From an uncultured Oscillospiraceae bacterium (GTDB lineage Bacteria > Bacillota > Clostridia > Oscillospirales > Acutalibacteraceae), in the NCBI GenBank assembly GCA_949293315.1, contig CASFCH010000084.1, forward strand, positions 1 to 54,026: a stretch of 54,026 nt of DNA. The letters are read 5' to 3'. A model generated the notes under the pieces. That model had not been told where the DNA came from. It did no database searches and saw nothing but the letters and a program-made list of their open reading frames with translations. Within the stretch, counting starts at the first letter, position 1. Each line of letters begins with the position of its first letter. Shown piece after piece: positions 45,981-54,026 of this stretch. Both the position numbers and the translations under genes were made by a program.

Positions 45981-46550
45981 TCAGCGGACAAAGCCCGCGT
46001 CCCCGATCTGCTGCTTTACATATGCGCTGAATGTGTCATAGATCTGGGTGCCCAGCGCGCGGATCCGCTCGTTGGAGTCCATATCACAGAGCATGGCGAA
46101 CGCCTTGCCGATGTTGGCGCCCGTATCCCCGCCCTTGCGCAGTTCCAGATAATAGAACGTGAAGGCTCCGCCGTCGGAAATATTGCTGTAGAACTCGGGG
46201 GAGCGCACCATCAGCTTTTCATAAAAGGCGTTGATCGCCGTGGTGGCGAGCAGCTGATTGGGAATCAGCGCGTGCATCCCGGATTCCGCCGTAAAGGTGG
46301 CGAGGACCCGGATCTGGTAGAGGATCTCCGGGTCGTTGGCGTATTTGCCGGACAGCTCCTCCAGCTCCCCGTCACAGGGGGCGAGCTGCGCCAGTGCGGA
46401 GCCGAGCAGGCAGGCGCGCCGGCTGTTTCCGTTGCGCCGCTGGATCATCATTTCATCGGCCAGACGGCGCAGATCGTCGTCCGTGCGGCGTTCCTCCAGT
46501 TTTTCGTCCCGGTCGGGGTCAAAAATCTTGATATCCTCGTCCGCGTTCAT
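45981..46550 (-). CDS. Hypothetical protein, DUF6145-like
   Basis: A soluble, mainly helical protein (189 aa) that I can only compare tentatively with the DUF6145 family of Clostridia. It has an acidic, charged N-terminus (DEDIKIFDPDRDEKLEERR) and a central region with NPQ/PNQLLATTAINAFYEKL-type helices. No catalytic motif is evident. It starts 14 bp after the PHP gene, so the two form an operon. Confidence 0.6.
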   Translation of the reverse strand: MNADEDIKIFDPDRDEKLEERRTDDDLRRLADEMMIQRRNGNSRRACLLGSALAQLAPCDGELEELSGKYANDPEILYQIRVLATFTAESGMHALIPNQLLATTAINAFYEKLMVRSPEFYSNISDGGAFTFYYLELRKGGDTGANIGKAFAMLCDMDSNERIRALGTQIYDTFSAYVKQQIGDAGFVR

Positions 46551-46564
46551 AAGCGTCCTCTCCT

Positions 46565-47443
46565 TTATCCGTGGGCGGCCGCCTTTTTGGCCGCGGCGGC
46601 CTCGCGGCGCTTTTTTCTGGTTTTATAGTTGAGCAGGGCGTCCAAACCGGCTTCATCCAGACCATACGAGCCCACTGTGACGGGCTGCTTATTGTACATC
46701 CCGTGGAAGTCGCTCCCCCCCGTCACCAGGAGGCTGTGCGCCGCCGCATAGGAGGCGAGCGACGCCTGTTGATCCGCATCGGCTGAGGGATGATAGACTT
46801 CGATGCCGTCCAGCCCCAGCGCCACGAGCTCTTCCATTACATTCAGGCTGTCATACTCATACGGATGCGCCAGGACGGCAATGCCGCCCGCGTCGTGAAT
46901 CTCCGTGAGGATCTCCCGGCAGTCCGGGTAGTGGATCGGCACCTTGATATTATTCTCGCCGGGCACGAGGAACAGCTCGTCAAACAGATCCCCGAAAATC
47001 GAACCGGCCACGCCGGCGTCCATCAGCGCGTGCATGATATGCTGCTTATAGATGTTGGTGCTGCCGGAGGTGCTGCGCAGAATGAATTCCGGCGCTAAAT
47101 TGAAGCGTTTGGCGGCGCGCAGCACCATGTATTGTCCGGCCCGGCGCCGGGCGAGGGAGATCCTTTTGCACAGGCCCTCCAGCCGGTCGGGGTGGTCGGG
47201 CAGATAGCAGAGAAGGTGCACATTGCGCCCGGTTGCCGGATCCGCCGTGGACAGCTCCACCCCCGGAATGACGTTGACGCCGTGGCGCTGGCCGATCACC
47301 TTGCCGCGCAGCGTGGCGGCCATGGAGTCGTGATCTGTAATGCCGATGGCTGAAACGCCTGTGCTGGCCGCAAGGGTGATCAGCTCCTCGATCCCCAGGG
47401 AACCATCCGAAAGTTTTGTGTGGCAGTGTAAATCCGCGAACAT
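46565..47443 (-). CDS. PHP-domain phosphoesterase
   Basis: A metal-dependent phosphoesterase of the PHP family (292 aa). Metal ligands are visible in MFADLHCHTKLSDGS, ITDHDS, PGVELS, LAHPYEYDS and GSDFHG. Relatives include 3',5'-nucleotide bisphosphatases and RNase AM-type enzymes that trim 5' ends of small RNAs, so either is possible. The Met at 47443 is chosen because the promoter at 47501-47529 lies downstream of the earlier in-frame Met. The C-terminus is a Lys/Ala/Arg-rich tail. Confidence 0.85.
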   Translation of the reverse strand: MFADLHCHTKLSDGSLGIEELITLAASTGVSAIGITDHDSMAATLRGKVIGQRHGVNVIPGVELSTADPATGRNVHLLCYLPDHPDRLEGLCKRISLARRRAGQYMVLRAAKRFNLAPEFILRSTSGSTNIYKQHIMHALMDAGVAGSIFGDLFDELFLVPGENNIKVPIHYPDCREILTEIHDAGGIAVLAHPYEYDSLNVMEELVALGLDGIEVYHPSADADQQASLASYAAAHSLLVTGGSDFHGMYNKQPVTVGSYGLDEAGLDALLNYKTRKKRREAAAAKKAAAHG

Positions 47444-47500
47444 CTTCTCACCATCCGTTTTTTGGGCAGACGCGCTCAATATAGAATCATTATCAAATTT

Positions 47501-47529
47501 ATTATACGCCAAATTTCGCTTTTTGGCAA
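47501..47529 (-). promoter_or_regulatory. Promoter of the PHP gene
   Basis: TTGCCA (47524-47529), 17 bp, TATAAT (47501-47506) on the minus strand. The start of transcription would be near 47494. Confidence 0.75.
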
Positions 47530-47675
47530 GGCAAACCCCTGTACATGCCGCAAGATTGTGAAAACCGGCCGCATGACGACGCAGGCACAGTGCCGTTTTT
47601 TTGACAAAAATGCTGAAAATCCCCCCGAGCCGAGAGGCAGGGAGGGGAGAACGAGCGCGGCCGTGGGGGAGAGCG

Positions 47676-49754
47676 CTATCCCCCGCGGTAAAACAGACCG
47701 CGCGTAAAGTCCCCTGATGGGCGTTCCGCGCCGCTGCCGCCGGCAGCTCCGGCGTAGCGCCGCACGATTTCGGCCGCCTGCGCGGGGGATTCGTCCGTAA
47801 AATACAGCAGAAGGAAGTCCGCGCGGCGCAGATCGCCGAGTTTGTCCTCCATCCGGATCGGAACGCAGTTGAGGATATCGTTGCAGGGATTGCGGAAGCA
47901 CTCTATCGGGAAGCGGGAGCCCCGGCGATCTGTAACAAACCGTGTCTCCGGCGAACAGCCGGCGCAGGAACGGCCGTTTTTGAGCGGGCAGTTGCGCACA
48001 CTCATCACCGGGAGCCGGCCGTAGGCGAAAACACCCGCCGGAATGCCGCCGCCCAGCCGTTCAAGCGCTGCCGCCGTGATCTCCGGGGAGAGCACACAGG
48101 CGGACAGTCCGATTCTCCCGGCCTCGCGCAGGGCCAATGTGTTGCAGATGTTCAGGCCGAATCCGCCGAGTACATCCATCCCGCACTCCAGGGCGAGACG
48201 CACACCGTCGAGCGTCCCGGCAAAGGCGGAGCCGACGCCCAGGGCGCGCAGCTGCCGCAGGCGGGACGCGATGCGGTCCTCTATCCCGAACAGGCCGCGC
48301 GGGATCTCCGCACACACCTGAGCGGGGGCGGACAGGAACGCGGCGTCCGGCAGATGACAGGGGAGGATGATTTTTTCCACCTCATCCGGCAGAGACGACG
48401 GGAGCTGGCGAGGATCTGAAATGCGCAGCCACAGCTTCTGCGGCTGCGGCCGGCGATACGGTTCGATCTGAATATCCTCCGGCGTAAACGGGATCGGCTT
48501 ACGCGCACGGAACGCCTCCTCCAGCCGGGCAAAGGCCGCGCGGCGCAGGGCGTTGAGTTCGGAGAGCGGAAAGCTCAGCTGCGGTTCAATCTGAACGGTA
48601 ATTTTTTCAGGGTAAAAAATCGTCCCCCCGCACTTTTTGAGCTGCCCCTCCGCCCGTTCAGGCGTGAGGGCGAGACTGTGCGCCGGCTCCGGGACAGATC
48701 GGGAAATTACGGTGATATGCCTGCCGTTCGCGGATGCATCCAGTTGGGCCGGCTCTCCGATTTTCAGACGGAGGCACAGGTCGACGCCATAGCGCGGCCG
48801 CTCCTTTTCATATAATTTTTTCAGGTCCCGCAGCGCCTGCGGTGTGCCCGCGGCGTCTTCCCTGCGGCGGATGCCGAACATGGCGCGCCCGAGCCTGCCC
48901 TCCAGATAGCCGTCCGTAAACCCCGAGCGGGAAAAGATGGACCGCAGGGCGTCCATGTCCCCGGTGGAAAGCGTACCGTCAAGGGACTTGACACAGGCGT
49001 CTACGGCGGCGGCCACGTATTCCGGGCGCTTCATGCGCCCCTCGATCTTAAAGGAGTCCACGCCCATTTTTTCCAGCGCAGGCAGCTTTTCTATGGCGGA
49101 GAGATCCTTCAGGCTCAGATCGTGGCCCGTGCCGCCGGGAGCGGAAAACGGCAGGCGGCACGGCTGTGCGCAGGCCCCCCGGTTCCCGCTGCGGCCGCCG
49201 ATCATGGCGCTCAAATAGCACTGACCGGAGACGCACATGCACAGGGCACCGTGGACGAAAACTTCAGTTTCGATCTGCTCGCACAGGGCCTGACGCAGCT
49301 CTTTTTCAGACATCTCCCGCGCGAGCACCGCCCGGGAAAACCCCATCTCCTGCAGCAGGCGCAGCCCTGCGCGCGTGTGGACGGACATCTGCGTGGAGGC
49401 GTGGATCTCCATCCCCGGCGCGGTCCGCCGCACCAGGGAGATCAGCCCCGGATCCTGCAAAATAAGCGCGTCTATACCGATGGCACAGGCGCGCTCCAGA
49501 GACCTCTCCGCCTCCGGAAGCTGGGCGTCGGAGAGGATCGTATTCAGTGTCAAATAGACCTTTACCCCGCGGGTATGGCAGTAGGCGACGGCGTCCCGGA
49601 GTTCTTCGTCGCTGAAATTTCCCGCCCGCACCCGGGCATTGAGGGCTTTCCCGCCCAAATACACGGCGTCCGCGCCCGCTCGCACGGCGGCCTCAAGCGC
49701 CTCCGGCGATCCCGCGGGGGCCAGAATCTGAGCGCGATGGGGCTTGTCCATCAC
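47676..49754 (-). CDS. Peptidase U32 family protein (RlhA/UbiU-like)
   Basis: A U32-family protein (692 aa) with the N-terminal U32 domain (QILAPAGSPEALEAAVRAGADAVYLGG) and, after it, a DUF3656-type region. The four-Cys set in HGALCMCVSGQCYLS and RGACAQPCR is the family's Fe-S ligand pattern. Once annotated as collagenases, characterised relatives mostly modify RNA (RlhA, 23S rRNA hydroxylation) or hydroxylate quinones (UbiU/V). In this anaerobe an O2-independent hydroxylation of rRNA is plausible. It overlaps zapA by 4 bp. Confidence 0.88.
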   Translation of the reverse strand: MMDKPHRAQILAPAGSPEALEAAVRAGADAVYLGGKALNARVRAGNFSDEELRDAVAYCHTRGVKVYLTLNTILSDAQLPEAERSLERACAIGIDALILQDPGLISLVRRTAPGMEIHASTQMSVHTRAGLRLLQEMGFSRAVLAREMSEKELRQALCEQIETEVFVHGALCMCVSGQCYLSAMIGGRSGNRGACAQPCRLPFSAPGGTGHDLSLKDLSAIEKLPALEKMGVDSFKIEGRMKRPEYVAAAVDACVKSLDGTLSTGDMDALRSIFSRSGFTDGYLEGRLGRAMFGIRRREDAAGTPQALRDLKKLYEKERPRYGVDLCLRLKIGEPAQLDASANGRHITVISRSVPEPAHSLALTPERAEGQLKKCGGTIFYPEKITVQIEPQLSFPLSELNALRRAAFARLEEAFRARKPIPFTPEDIQIEPYRRPQPQKLWLRISDPRQLPSSLPDEVEKIILPCHLPDAAFLSAPAQVCAEIPRGLFGIEDRIASRLRQLRALGVGSAFAGTLDGVRLALECGMDVLGGFGLNICNTLALREAGRIGLSACVLSPEITAAALERLGGGIPAGVFAYGRLPVMSVRNCPLKNGRSCAGCSPETRFVTDRRGSRFPIECFRNPCNDILNCVPIRMEDKLGDLRRADFLLLYFTDESPAQAAEIVRRYAGAAGGSGAERPSGDFTRGLFYRGG

Positions 49755-50116
49755 TTTTTCATGCCGCCCGTCAGCTTGACGCGCAGATCCTGATTTTCAC
49801 GGTTGAGGCGCTCAACCTCCTTGCGGGCGACTTCCGTCTCCAGCTTGGCGCGGTTGTAGTCCTCCACATAGCCGCGGATCTGGCTGCGCAGATTGTCCGC
49901 GCTCTCCTCCGATTTCTTGTACGAGTCGGCGTATTCGAGCGCCGCAAGGACGGCCGCCTGCGTAACGGAGAGGTAGGAATTCTCCTTGAGCGCGCGGCGG
50001 ATCTTTTCGTCCAGATCGGCGCCCAGCTCCATGGTGTACTCGGGCGAGTCGTCGGTCACGATGGTGTAATCGACGCCGGCAATATTCAGCTTGACTCTGT
50101 TTTTTTCCATGTTCAT
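49751..50116 (-). CDS. zapA: Cell division protein ZapA
   Basis: A small coiled-coil protein (121 aa) that bundles FtsZ filaments. The N-terminal globular part (NRVKLNIAGVDYTIVTDDSP) is followed by a long helix from about residue 60. The helix has the charged heptad pattern (VEDYNRAKLETEVARKEVERL). The ATG at 50116 is chosen, with GAGG five bases upstream; it is translationally coupled to the U32 gene. Confidence 0.88.
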   Translation of the reverse strand: MNMEKNRVKLNIAGVDYTIVTDDSPEYTMELGADLDEKIRRALKENSYLSVTQAAVLAALEYADSYKKSEESADNLRSQIRGYVEDYNRAKLETEVARKEVERLNRENQDLRVKLTGGMKK

Positions 50117-50311
50117 CCACACCTCGCACAATGATCCAGTGTATCTATTATACTATAATGAGACGATAAAGGAAAGGGTATTTTCACAGAAAAAGCACCA
50201 TAAATTGCCTGTAGACCGCATAATGGGGTGGACTTTTGTCAAAAATTGTTATAAACTTAAAAGGAAACCCCTGGGCTGCGGCCCGATCTGAACGAAGGAG
50301 GCGCATGATTG

Positions 50312-52732
50312 ATGGAAACGAAACAGCTTACATCAAAACAGGCGGATGAATATATTGTAAATCGGTTGTCCCACTACTTCGGCGTATCGCCGATCGAGGC
50401 GACCAACGAGCAGTTCTATCAGGCCACGGCCATGATGCTGCGCGATATGCTTCAGCAGCGGCGGAAGGCCTTTGAGGCGGAGGCGGCCAAAACGGCCGGC
50501 TGCAAGAAGGTCTATTACCTGTGCATGGAGTTCCTCATGGGGCGCTCCCTGAAAAACAATCTCTATAATCTCGGCTGCACCCATGCGGTGGAATCCGCGC
50601 TGGCAAAGCACGGTATCAAACTTGATTCTCTCTATGAGTGCGAGCCGGACGCGGGCCTTGGCAACGGCGGGCTGGGGCGTCTGGCAGCGTGTTATCTGGA
50701 TGCGCTCGCACACGGCGGCTATCAGGCCACCGGTTACAGCATCCTGTATGAGTACGGCTTCTTCCGCCAAAAGCTGGTGGACGGCTGGCAGACGGAGCTG
50801 CCCGACTTCTGGCTGCCCGGCGGGGAGGCGTGGCTTGTCCCGCACGAGGAGAAGAGCGTGGAGGTCCACTTTGAGGGCTACGTCGACGAGTCCTGGGACG
50901 GCTGCTACCACCACGTGGAGCACAAGGGCTACACGCCGATCACCGCCGTGCCGTACGATATGTATGTCTCCGGCAAGGGCGGCAAGGGCGTGAGCGTGCT
51001 GCGCCTGTGGAAGGCCATCTCTCCGGGCCTGGATATGAACCTGTTCAACCAGGGCGACTATATGCGCGCCATGGAGCGCAACGCCATGGCGGAGGTCATC
51101 AGCAAGGTGCTCTACCCCGACGACAACCACCCCGAGGGCAAGAGCCTGCGCCTGCGCCAGCAGTACTTTCTGGTATCGGCCTCCATTCAGGATATCGTGC
51201 ACCGCCATCTGCGCCACAACGCAACCATGGATAATTTCTCCGATAAGACGGCCATCCATATCAACGATACGCACCCCACGCTTGCGATCCCGGAGCTCAT
51301 GCGCATCCTGCTCGACGACTGCGGCTATGGCTGGGACGATGCGTGGCGCATCGTGACCAACACTGTGGCCTACACCAACCACACCGTCATGCGTGAGGCG
51401 CTCGAGTGCTGGCCGGAGGACCTGTTCAAACGGCTGCTGCCGCGTGTCTATCAGATCACGCGTGAGATCGACAACCGCCTGCGCTCCTTTGTGTGGGAGG
51501 CCACGCACGATGCGGGCGTGGTCGAGAACACAGCGGTGATCTCCGGCGGTGTGATCCGCATGGCGAACCTGTGCGTCGCCGCCAGCCACCATGTCAACGG
51601 CGTATCCGCCCTGCACAGTGAGATTCTTAAAAACACCGTGTTCAGCGATTTCTACCGCCTCACGCCCATGAAGTTTACAAACGTCACCAACGGCATCGCC
51701 TCCCGGCGCTGGCTCTGTCAGGCAAACCCGCGCCTGGCCGCCCTGGTCAGGGAGCTGATCGGCGACAAGTTTGAGGACGACTTTGACGAGCTGAAAAACT
51801 TGACAAAATTTGCGGACGACAAATCGGTGCTCGACCGCATCGAGGCCGTCAAGCTGGCCAATAAAGAGGACCTCGCCGCATTGATCTATAAGAACACGAA
51901 GATCCAGGTGGACCCCGCCTCCATCTTTGATGTACAGATCAAGCGCCTGCACGAGTACAAGCGCCAGAATATGAACGCCCTGCGCATCCTGATGCGCTAC
52001 CGCGCGATCAAGGCCAATCCGAACGCGGGCTGGATCCCGCACACCTATATCTTCGGCGCCAAGGCGGCCTCCGGCTACTTTATGGCCAAAAAGATCATCT
52101 CCTTTATCTGCGCAATCGCGGACCTCGTCAACAGCGATCCGGTGGTCAGCAAGTATATGAAGGTGGTCTACATGGAGGACTATAACGTCACCATGGCGGA
52201 GCGCCTGATGCCCGCGGCGGATGTCAGCGAGCAGATCTCCCTCGCCGGGACGGAGGCGAGCGGCACCAGCAACATGAAGCTGATGCTCAACGGCGCGATC
52301 ACCCTTGGCACACTCGACGGAGCGAATATCGAGATCAAAGAGATGGTCGGGGACGAGAACATCTTCATCTTCGGCATGACAACGCCGGAGGTCCAGCAGC
52401 TCAAGCGCAACGGCTACAATCCGCACCAGTACTATCTGAACAATCTCAACGTGCACGACACGATCGACGCCGTCAACCGCGGCCTGCTGGGCAAGGACTT
52501 CCACGAGGTGATCCAAGGGCTTTCCATCACGGATCCGTATATGATCATGGCCGATCTGGACGACTACTGCCGCGCACATGAGCGGATTGAGCAGGCGTGG
52601 CAGGACCGCGGCCGCTGGAACCGTATGTCCCTGATGAATACGGCCTGTTCCGGCCCGTTCTCCGCCGACCGTGCGGTGGAGGAGTACGCGCGCAATATCT
52701 GGCACACCAAACCGGTCAAGGCCGGCAAATAA
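50312..52732 (+). CDS. glgP: Glycogen/maltodextrin phosphorylase
   Basis: A PLP-dependent GT35 enzyme (806 aa) releasing glucose 1-phosphate from glycogen or maltodextrin. It has the N-terminal GLGNGGLGRLAACYLD; the PLP lysine is in TSNMKLMLNGA, followed by TLDGANIEI. The length is normal. AAGGAGG at 50295-50301 supports the ATG at 50312; another ATG at 50305 is out of frame. There is no convincing -10/-35 pair upstream. It is followed by an alpha-glucan hydrolase gene, so a glycogen-degrading pair is likely. Confidence 0.96.
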   Translation: METKQLTSKQADEYIVNRLSHYFGVSPIEATNEQFYQATAMMLRDMLQQRRKAFEAEAAKTAGCKKVYYLCMEFLMGRSLKNNLYNLGCTHAVESALAKHGIKLDSLYECEPDAGLGNGGLGRLAACYLDALAHGGYQATGYSILYEYGFFRQKLVDGWQTELPDFWLPGGEAWLVPHEEKSVEVHFEGYVDESWDGCYHHVEHKGYTPITAVPYDMYVSGKGGKGVSVLRLWKAISPGLDMNLFNQGDYMRAMERNAMAEVISKVLYPDDNHPEGKSLRLRQQYFLVSASIQDIVHRHLRHNATMDNFSDKTAIHINDTHPTLAIPELMRILLDDCGYGWDDAWRIVTNTVAYTNHTVMREALECWPEDLFKRLLPRVYQITREIDNRLRSFVWEATHDAGVVENTAVISGGVIRMANLCVAASHHVNGVSALHSEILKNTVFSDFYRLTPMKFTNVTNGIASRRWLCQANPRLAALVRELIGDKFEDDFDELKNLTKFADDKSVLDRIEAVKLANKEDLAALIYKNTKIQVDPASIFDVQIKRLHEYKRQNMNALRILMRYRAIKANPNAGWIPHTYIFGAKAASGYFMAKKIISFICAIADLVNSDPVVSKYMKVVYMEDYNVTMAERLMPAADVSEQISLAGTEASGTSNMKLMLNGAITLGTLDGANIEIKEMVGDENIFIFGMTTPEVQQLKRNGYNPHQYYLNNLNVHDTIDAVNRGLLGKDFHEVIQGLSITDPYMIMADLDDYCRAHERIEQAWQDRGRWNRMSLMNTACSGPFSADRAVEEYARNIWHTKPVKAGK

Positions 52733-52832
52733 TTCCGCTGTCCGCAGCGCCGGATGCGTCCCGAAGCCGGTTCAGCCTGTGCTCCGGGGCGCTTTTTCGT
52801 GATAATTTTTTTGACAGAGGGGAGGGGCCCAG

Positions 52833-54026
52833 ATGCCCGACTGCGTCTACAACGCCCGCGACACACGGTATAAGAGTAAATTTGGCGCCGTCCCCGCCGG
52901 GGAGGAACTCCGCTTTTCCATCACGCTGGGGCGGCAGATCCGCTGTACGGCGGCCTACCTGCTGATCCGGGCGGACGATCAGGCCGGGGAGCAGCGGATC
53001 GCCATGTACTGGAGCGGGATGAACGGCCCGGAGGGCGAGTGGTGGAGCGTCAGTTATGCGGCGCCCACGCCGGGGCTGTACTGGTACCGGTTCGAGTACG
53101 ACACCCCGTGGGGGCGCGGACGCATCCAGTGCGGCGTGCGGGAGACGGGCACCGCGGAGGGGGACGCCCCGTTCCAGCTCACCGTGTTCGACCCCCGCTT
53201 CCACACGCCGGACTTTTTAAAGGGCGGCGTGATGTATCAGATCTTCCCCGACCGTTTTTACAGCTCCGGCGCGCCCAAGCAACATGTCCCGTCGGACCGC
53301 ATCCTGCGTACGGATTATGAAAACCTGCCGGAATACCGCCCGGACGCGCAGGGGATCGTGCGCAACAACGACTACTTTGGCGGGGATCTGAAGGGCATCG
53401 AGGAAAAGCTCGACTATTTAAAGTCCCTCGGCGTGACGTGCCTGTATTTGAACCCCATCTTTGAGGCGCACTCCAACCACCGGTACAACACGGCCGACTA
53501 TACAAAAATTGACCCTCTCCTCGGAACGCAGGCGGATTTTGAATCCCTCTGCCGGGCGGCGCACGCGCGCGGCATCGCCATCCTGCTGGACGGCGTGTTC
53601 AGCCATACCGGATCGGACAGCGTCTACTTCAACCGCGAGGGGCGCTACGGCTCCGGCGGCGCATACCGGGATGCAAACTCCCCCTACCGCCAGTGGTATG
53701 ATTTTAAATCCTGGCCCGACGACTACGCCAGCTGGTGGGGGATCGACACCCTGCCGCAGGTGATTGAGGAGCAGCCGGACTATTTAAACTACATCGCCGG
53801 GCCTGGCGGCGTGCTGGAAAAGTGGATGCGCGCCGGGGCGGACGGCTGGCGCCTGGACGTGGCCGACGAGCTGCCGGACGGATTTTTGGATGCGCTGCGC
53901 GAGCGGGTCAAGGAAGTCAATCCTCAGGCAATCGTCATCGGCGAGGTCTGGGAGGATGCCTCCAACAAGTGCAGCTATGGGCAGCGGCGGCGCTATCTGC
54001 TGGGCAAACAGCTCGACAGCGTGATG
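52833..54026 (+). CDS. GH13 alpha-glucosidase/neopullulanase, truncated by window end
   Basis: The first 398 codons of a glycoside hydrolase family 13 enzyme; the frame is still open at the window edge. A CBM34-like beta-domain (about 1-125) precedes the TIM barrel, which has YQIFPDRF, the GDLKGI block and YLNPIFEAHSNHRY. The catalytic nucleophile Asp is in DGWRLDVADE and the general acid Glu in VIGEVWED. It resembles neopullulanase/cyclomaltodextrinase-type enzymes that cut short alpha-glucans. AGGGGAGGGG precedes the ATG. It is 100 bp after glgP and likely co-functions with it. Confidence 0.93.
   Translation, partial: MPDCVYNARDTRYKSKFGAVPAGEELRFSITLGRQIRCTAAYLLIRADDQAGEQRIAMYWSGMNGPEGEWWSVSYAAPTPGLYWYRFEYDTPWGRGRIQCGVRETGTAEGDAPFQLTVFDPRFHTPDFLKGGVMYQIFPDRFYSSGAPKQHVPSDRILRTDYENLPEYRPDAQGIVRNNDYFGGDLKGIEEKLDYLKSLGVTCLYLNPIFEAHSNHRYNTADYTKIDPLLGTQADFESLCRAAHARGIAILLDGVFSHTGSDSVYFNREGRYGSGGAYRDANSPYRQWYDFKSWPDDYASWWGIDTLPQVIEEQPDYLNYIAGPGGVLEKWMRAGADGWRLDVADELPDGFLDALRERVKEVNPQAIVIGEVWEDASNKCSYGQRRRYLLGKQLDSVM

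Noticed and set aside
50333-52705. Open frame of 790 codons on the minus strand, antisense to glgP
   Set aside because: It mirrors a highly conserved phosphorylase gene and is rich in His, Val, Asp and Arg as expected from complementary codons.

Overview
The window is an origin-proximal chromosome segment of an anaerobic, spore-forming Gram-positive bacterium, most likely a gut-type Clostridia member (Oscillospirales-like, inferred from gene content, a moderately high GC content judged by eye, and REP-like repeats). The evidence is the order rpmH-rnpA-yidD-yidC-khpB diverging from dnaA-dnaN-yaaA-recF-remB-gyrB-gyrA, a spoIIE gene, noc/parA/parB with two parS sites, and anaerobe-type oxygen defence (FprA flavodiiron protein plus rubredoxin). 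No phage, IS element, CRISPR array, tRNA or rRNA gene was seen.

Layout. 1-3.1 kb: ribosomal protein L34, RNase P protein and membrane-insertion operon, reading left from a strong promoter. 3.1-5.3 kb: bipartite origin around dnaA, with a perfect DnaA box just before dnaA and a cluster of degenerate boxes plus an AT-rich unwinding region between dnaA and dnaN. 5.3-13 kb: dnaN to gyrA, reading right and ending at a strong terminator. 13.0-13.6 kb: gene-free cluster of hairpin-forming dispersed repeats, partly shared with the window's first 110 bases. 13.6-17.1 kb: AraC-type regulator divergent from two tandem paralogous MFS permeases. 17.2-21.6 kb: cyclophilin, spoIIE and a divergent FAD oxidoreductase. 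21.8-28.1 kb: a four-gene redox operon (GlpA-like dehydrogenase with a BFD domain, NAD(P)/FAD oxidoreductase, DUF1667 protein, alkyl-DHAP-synthase-like FAD enzyme) facing a GntR/UTRA regulator across two completely overlapping antiparallel promoters and a palindromic operator. 28.1-32.4 kb: prfB, a G5/3D-domain cell-wall protein, a zinc-ribbon membrane protein and a TtcA-type tRNA thiolase. 32.6-37.4 kb: rplM-rpsI, fprA-rubredoxin and three poorly characterised genes. 37.7-45.9 kb: mnmE-mnmG-rsmG-noc-parA-parB-serS, reading left. 46-50.1 kb: hypothetical gene, PHP phosphoesterase, U32 peptidase-family protein and zapA. 50.3 kb to the end: glycogen phosphorylase and a truncated GH13 alpha-glucosidase/neopullulanase.

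How it fits together. Most genes serve replication initiation, chromosome segregation, division, tRNA/rRNA modification and translation. The mnmE-to-parB block normally continues directly from khpB (jag) on the left of the origin. Here it lies about 33-41 kb to the right of oriC in its old orientation, so it should be transcribed against the replication fork. The most novel-looking unit is the GntR-controlled redox operon at 21.8-28.1 kb. It resembles the clostridial glycerol-3-phosphate oxidation module but lacks kinase and facilitator and carries an ether-lipid-type enzyme instead. A sequence variant of note is the natural Ala in the GyrA quinolone-determining region.
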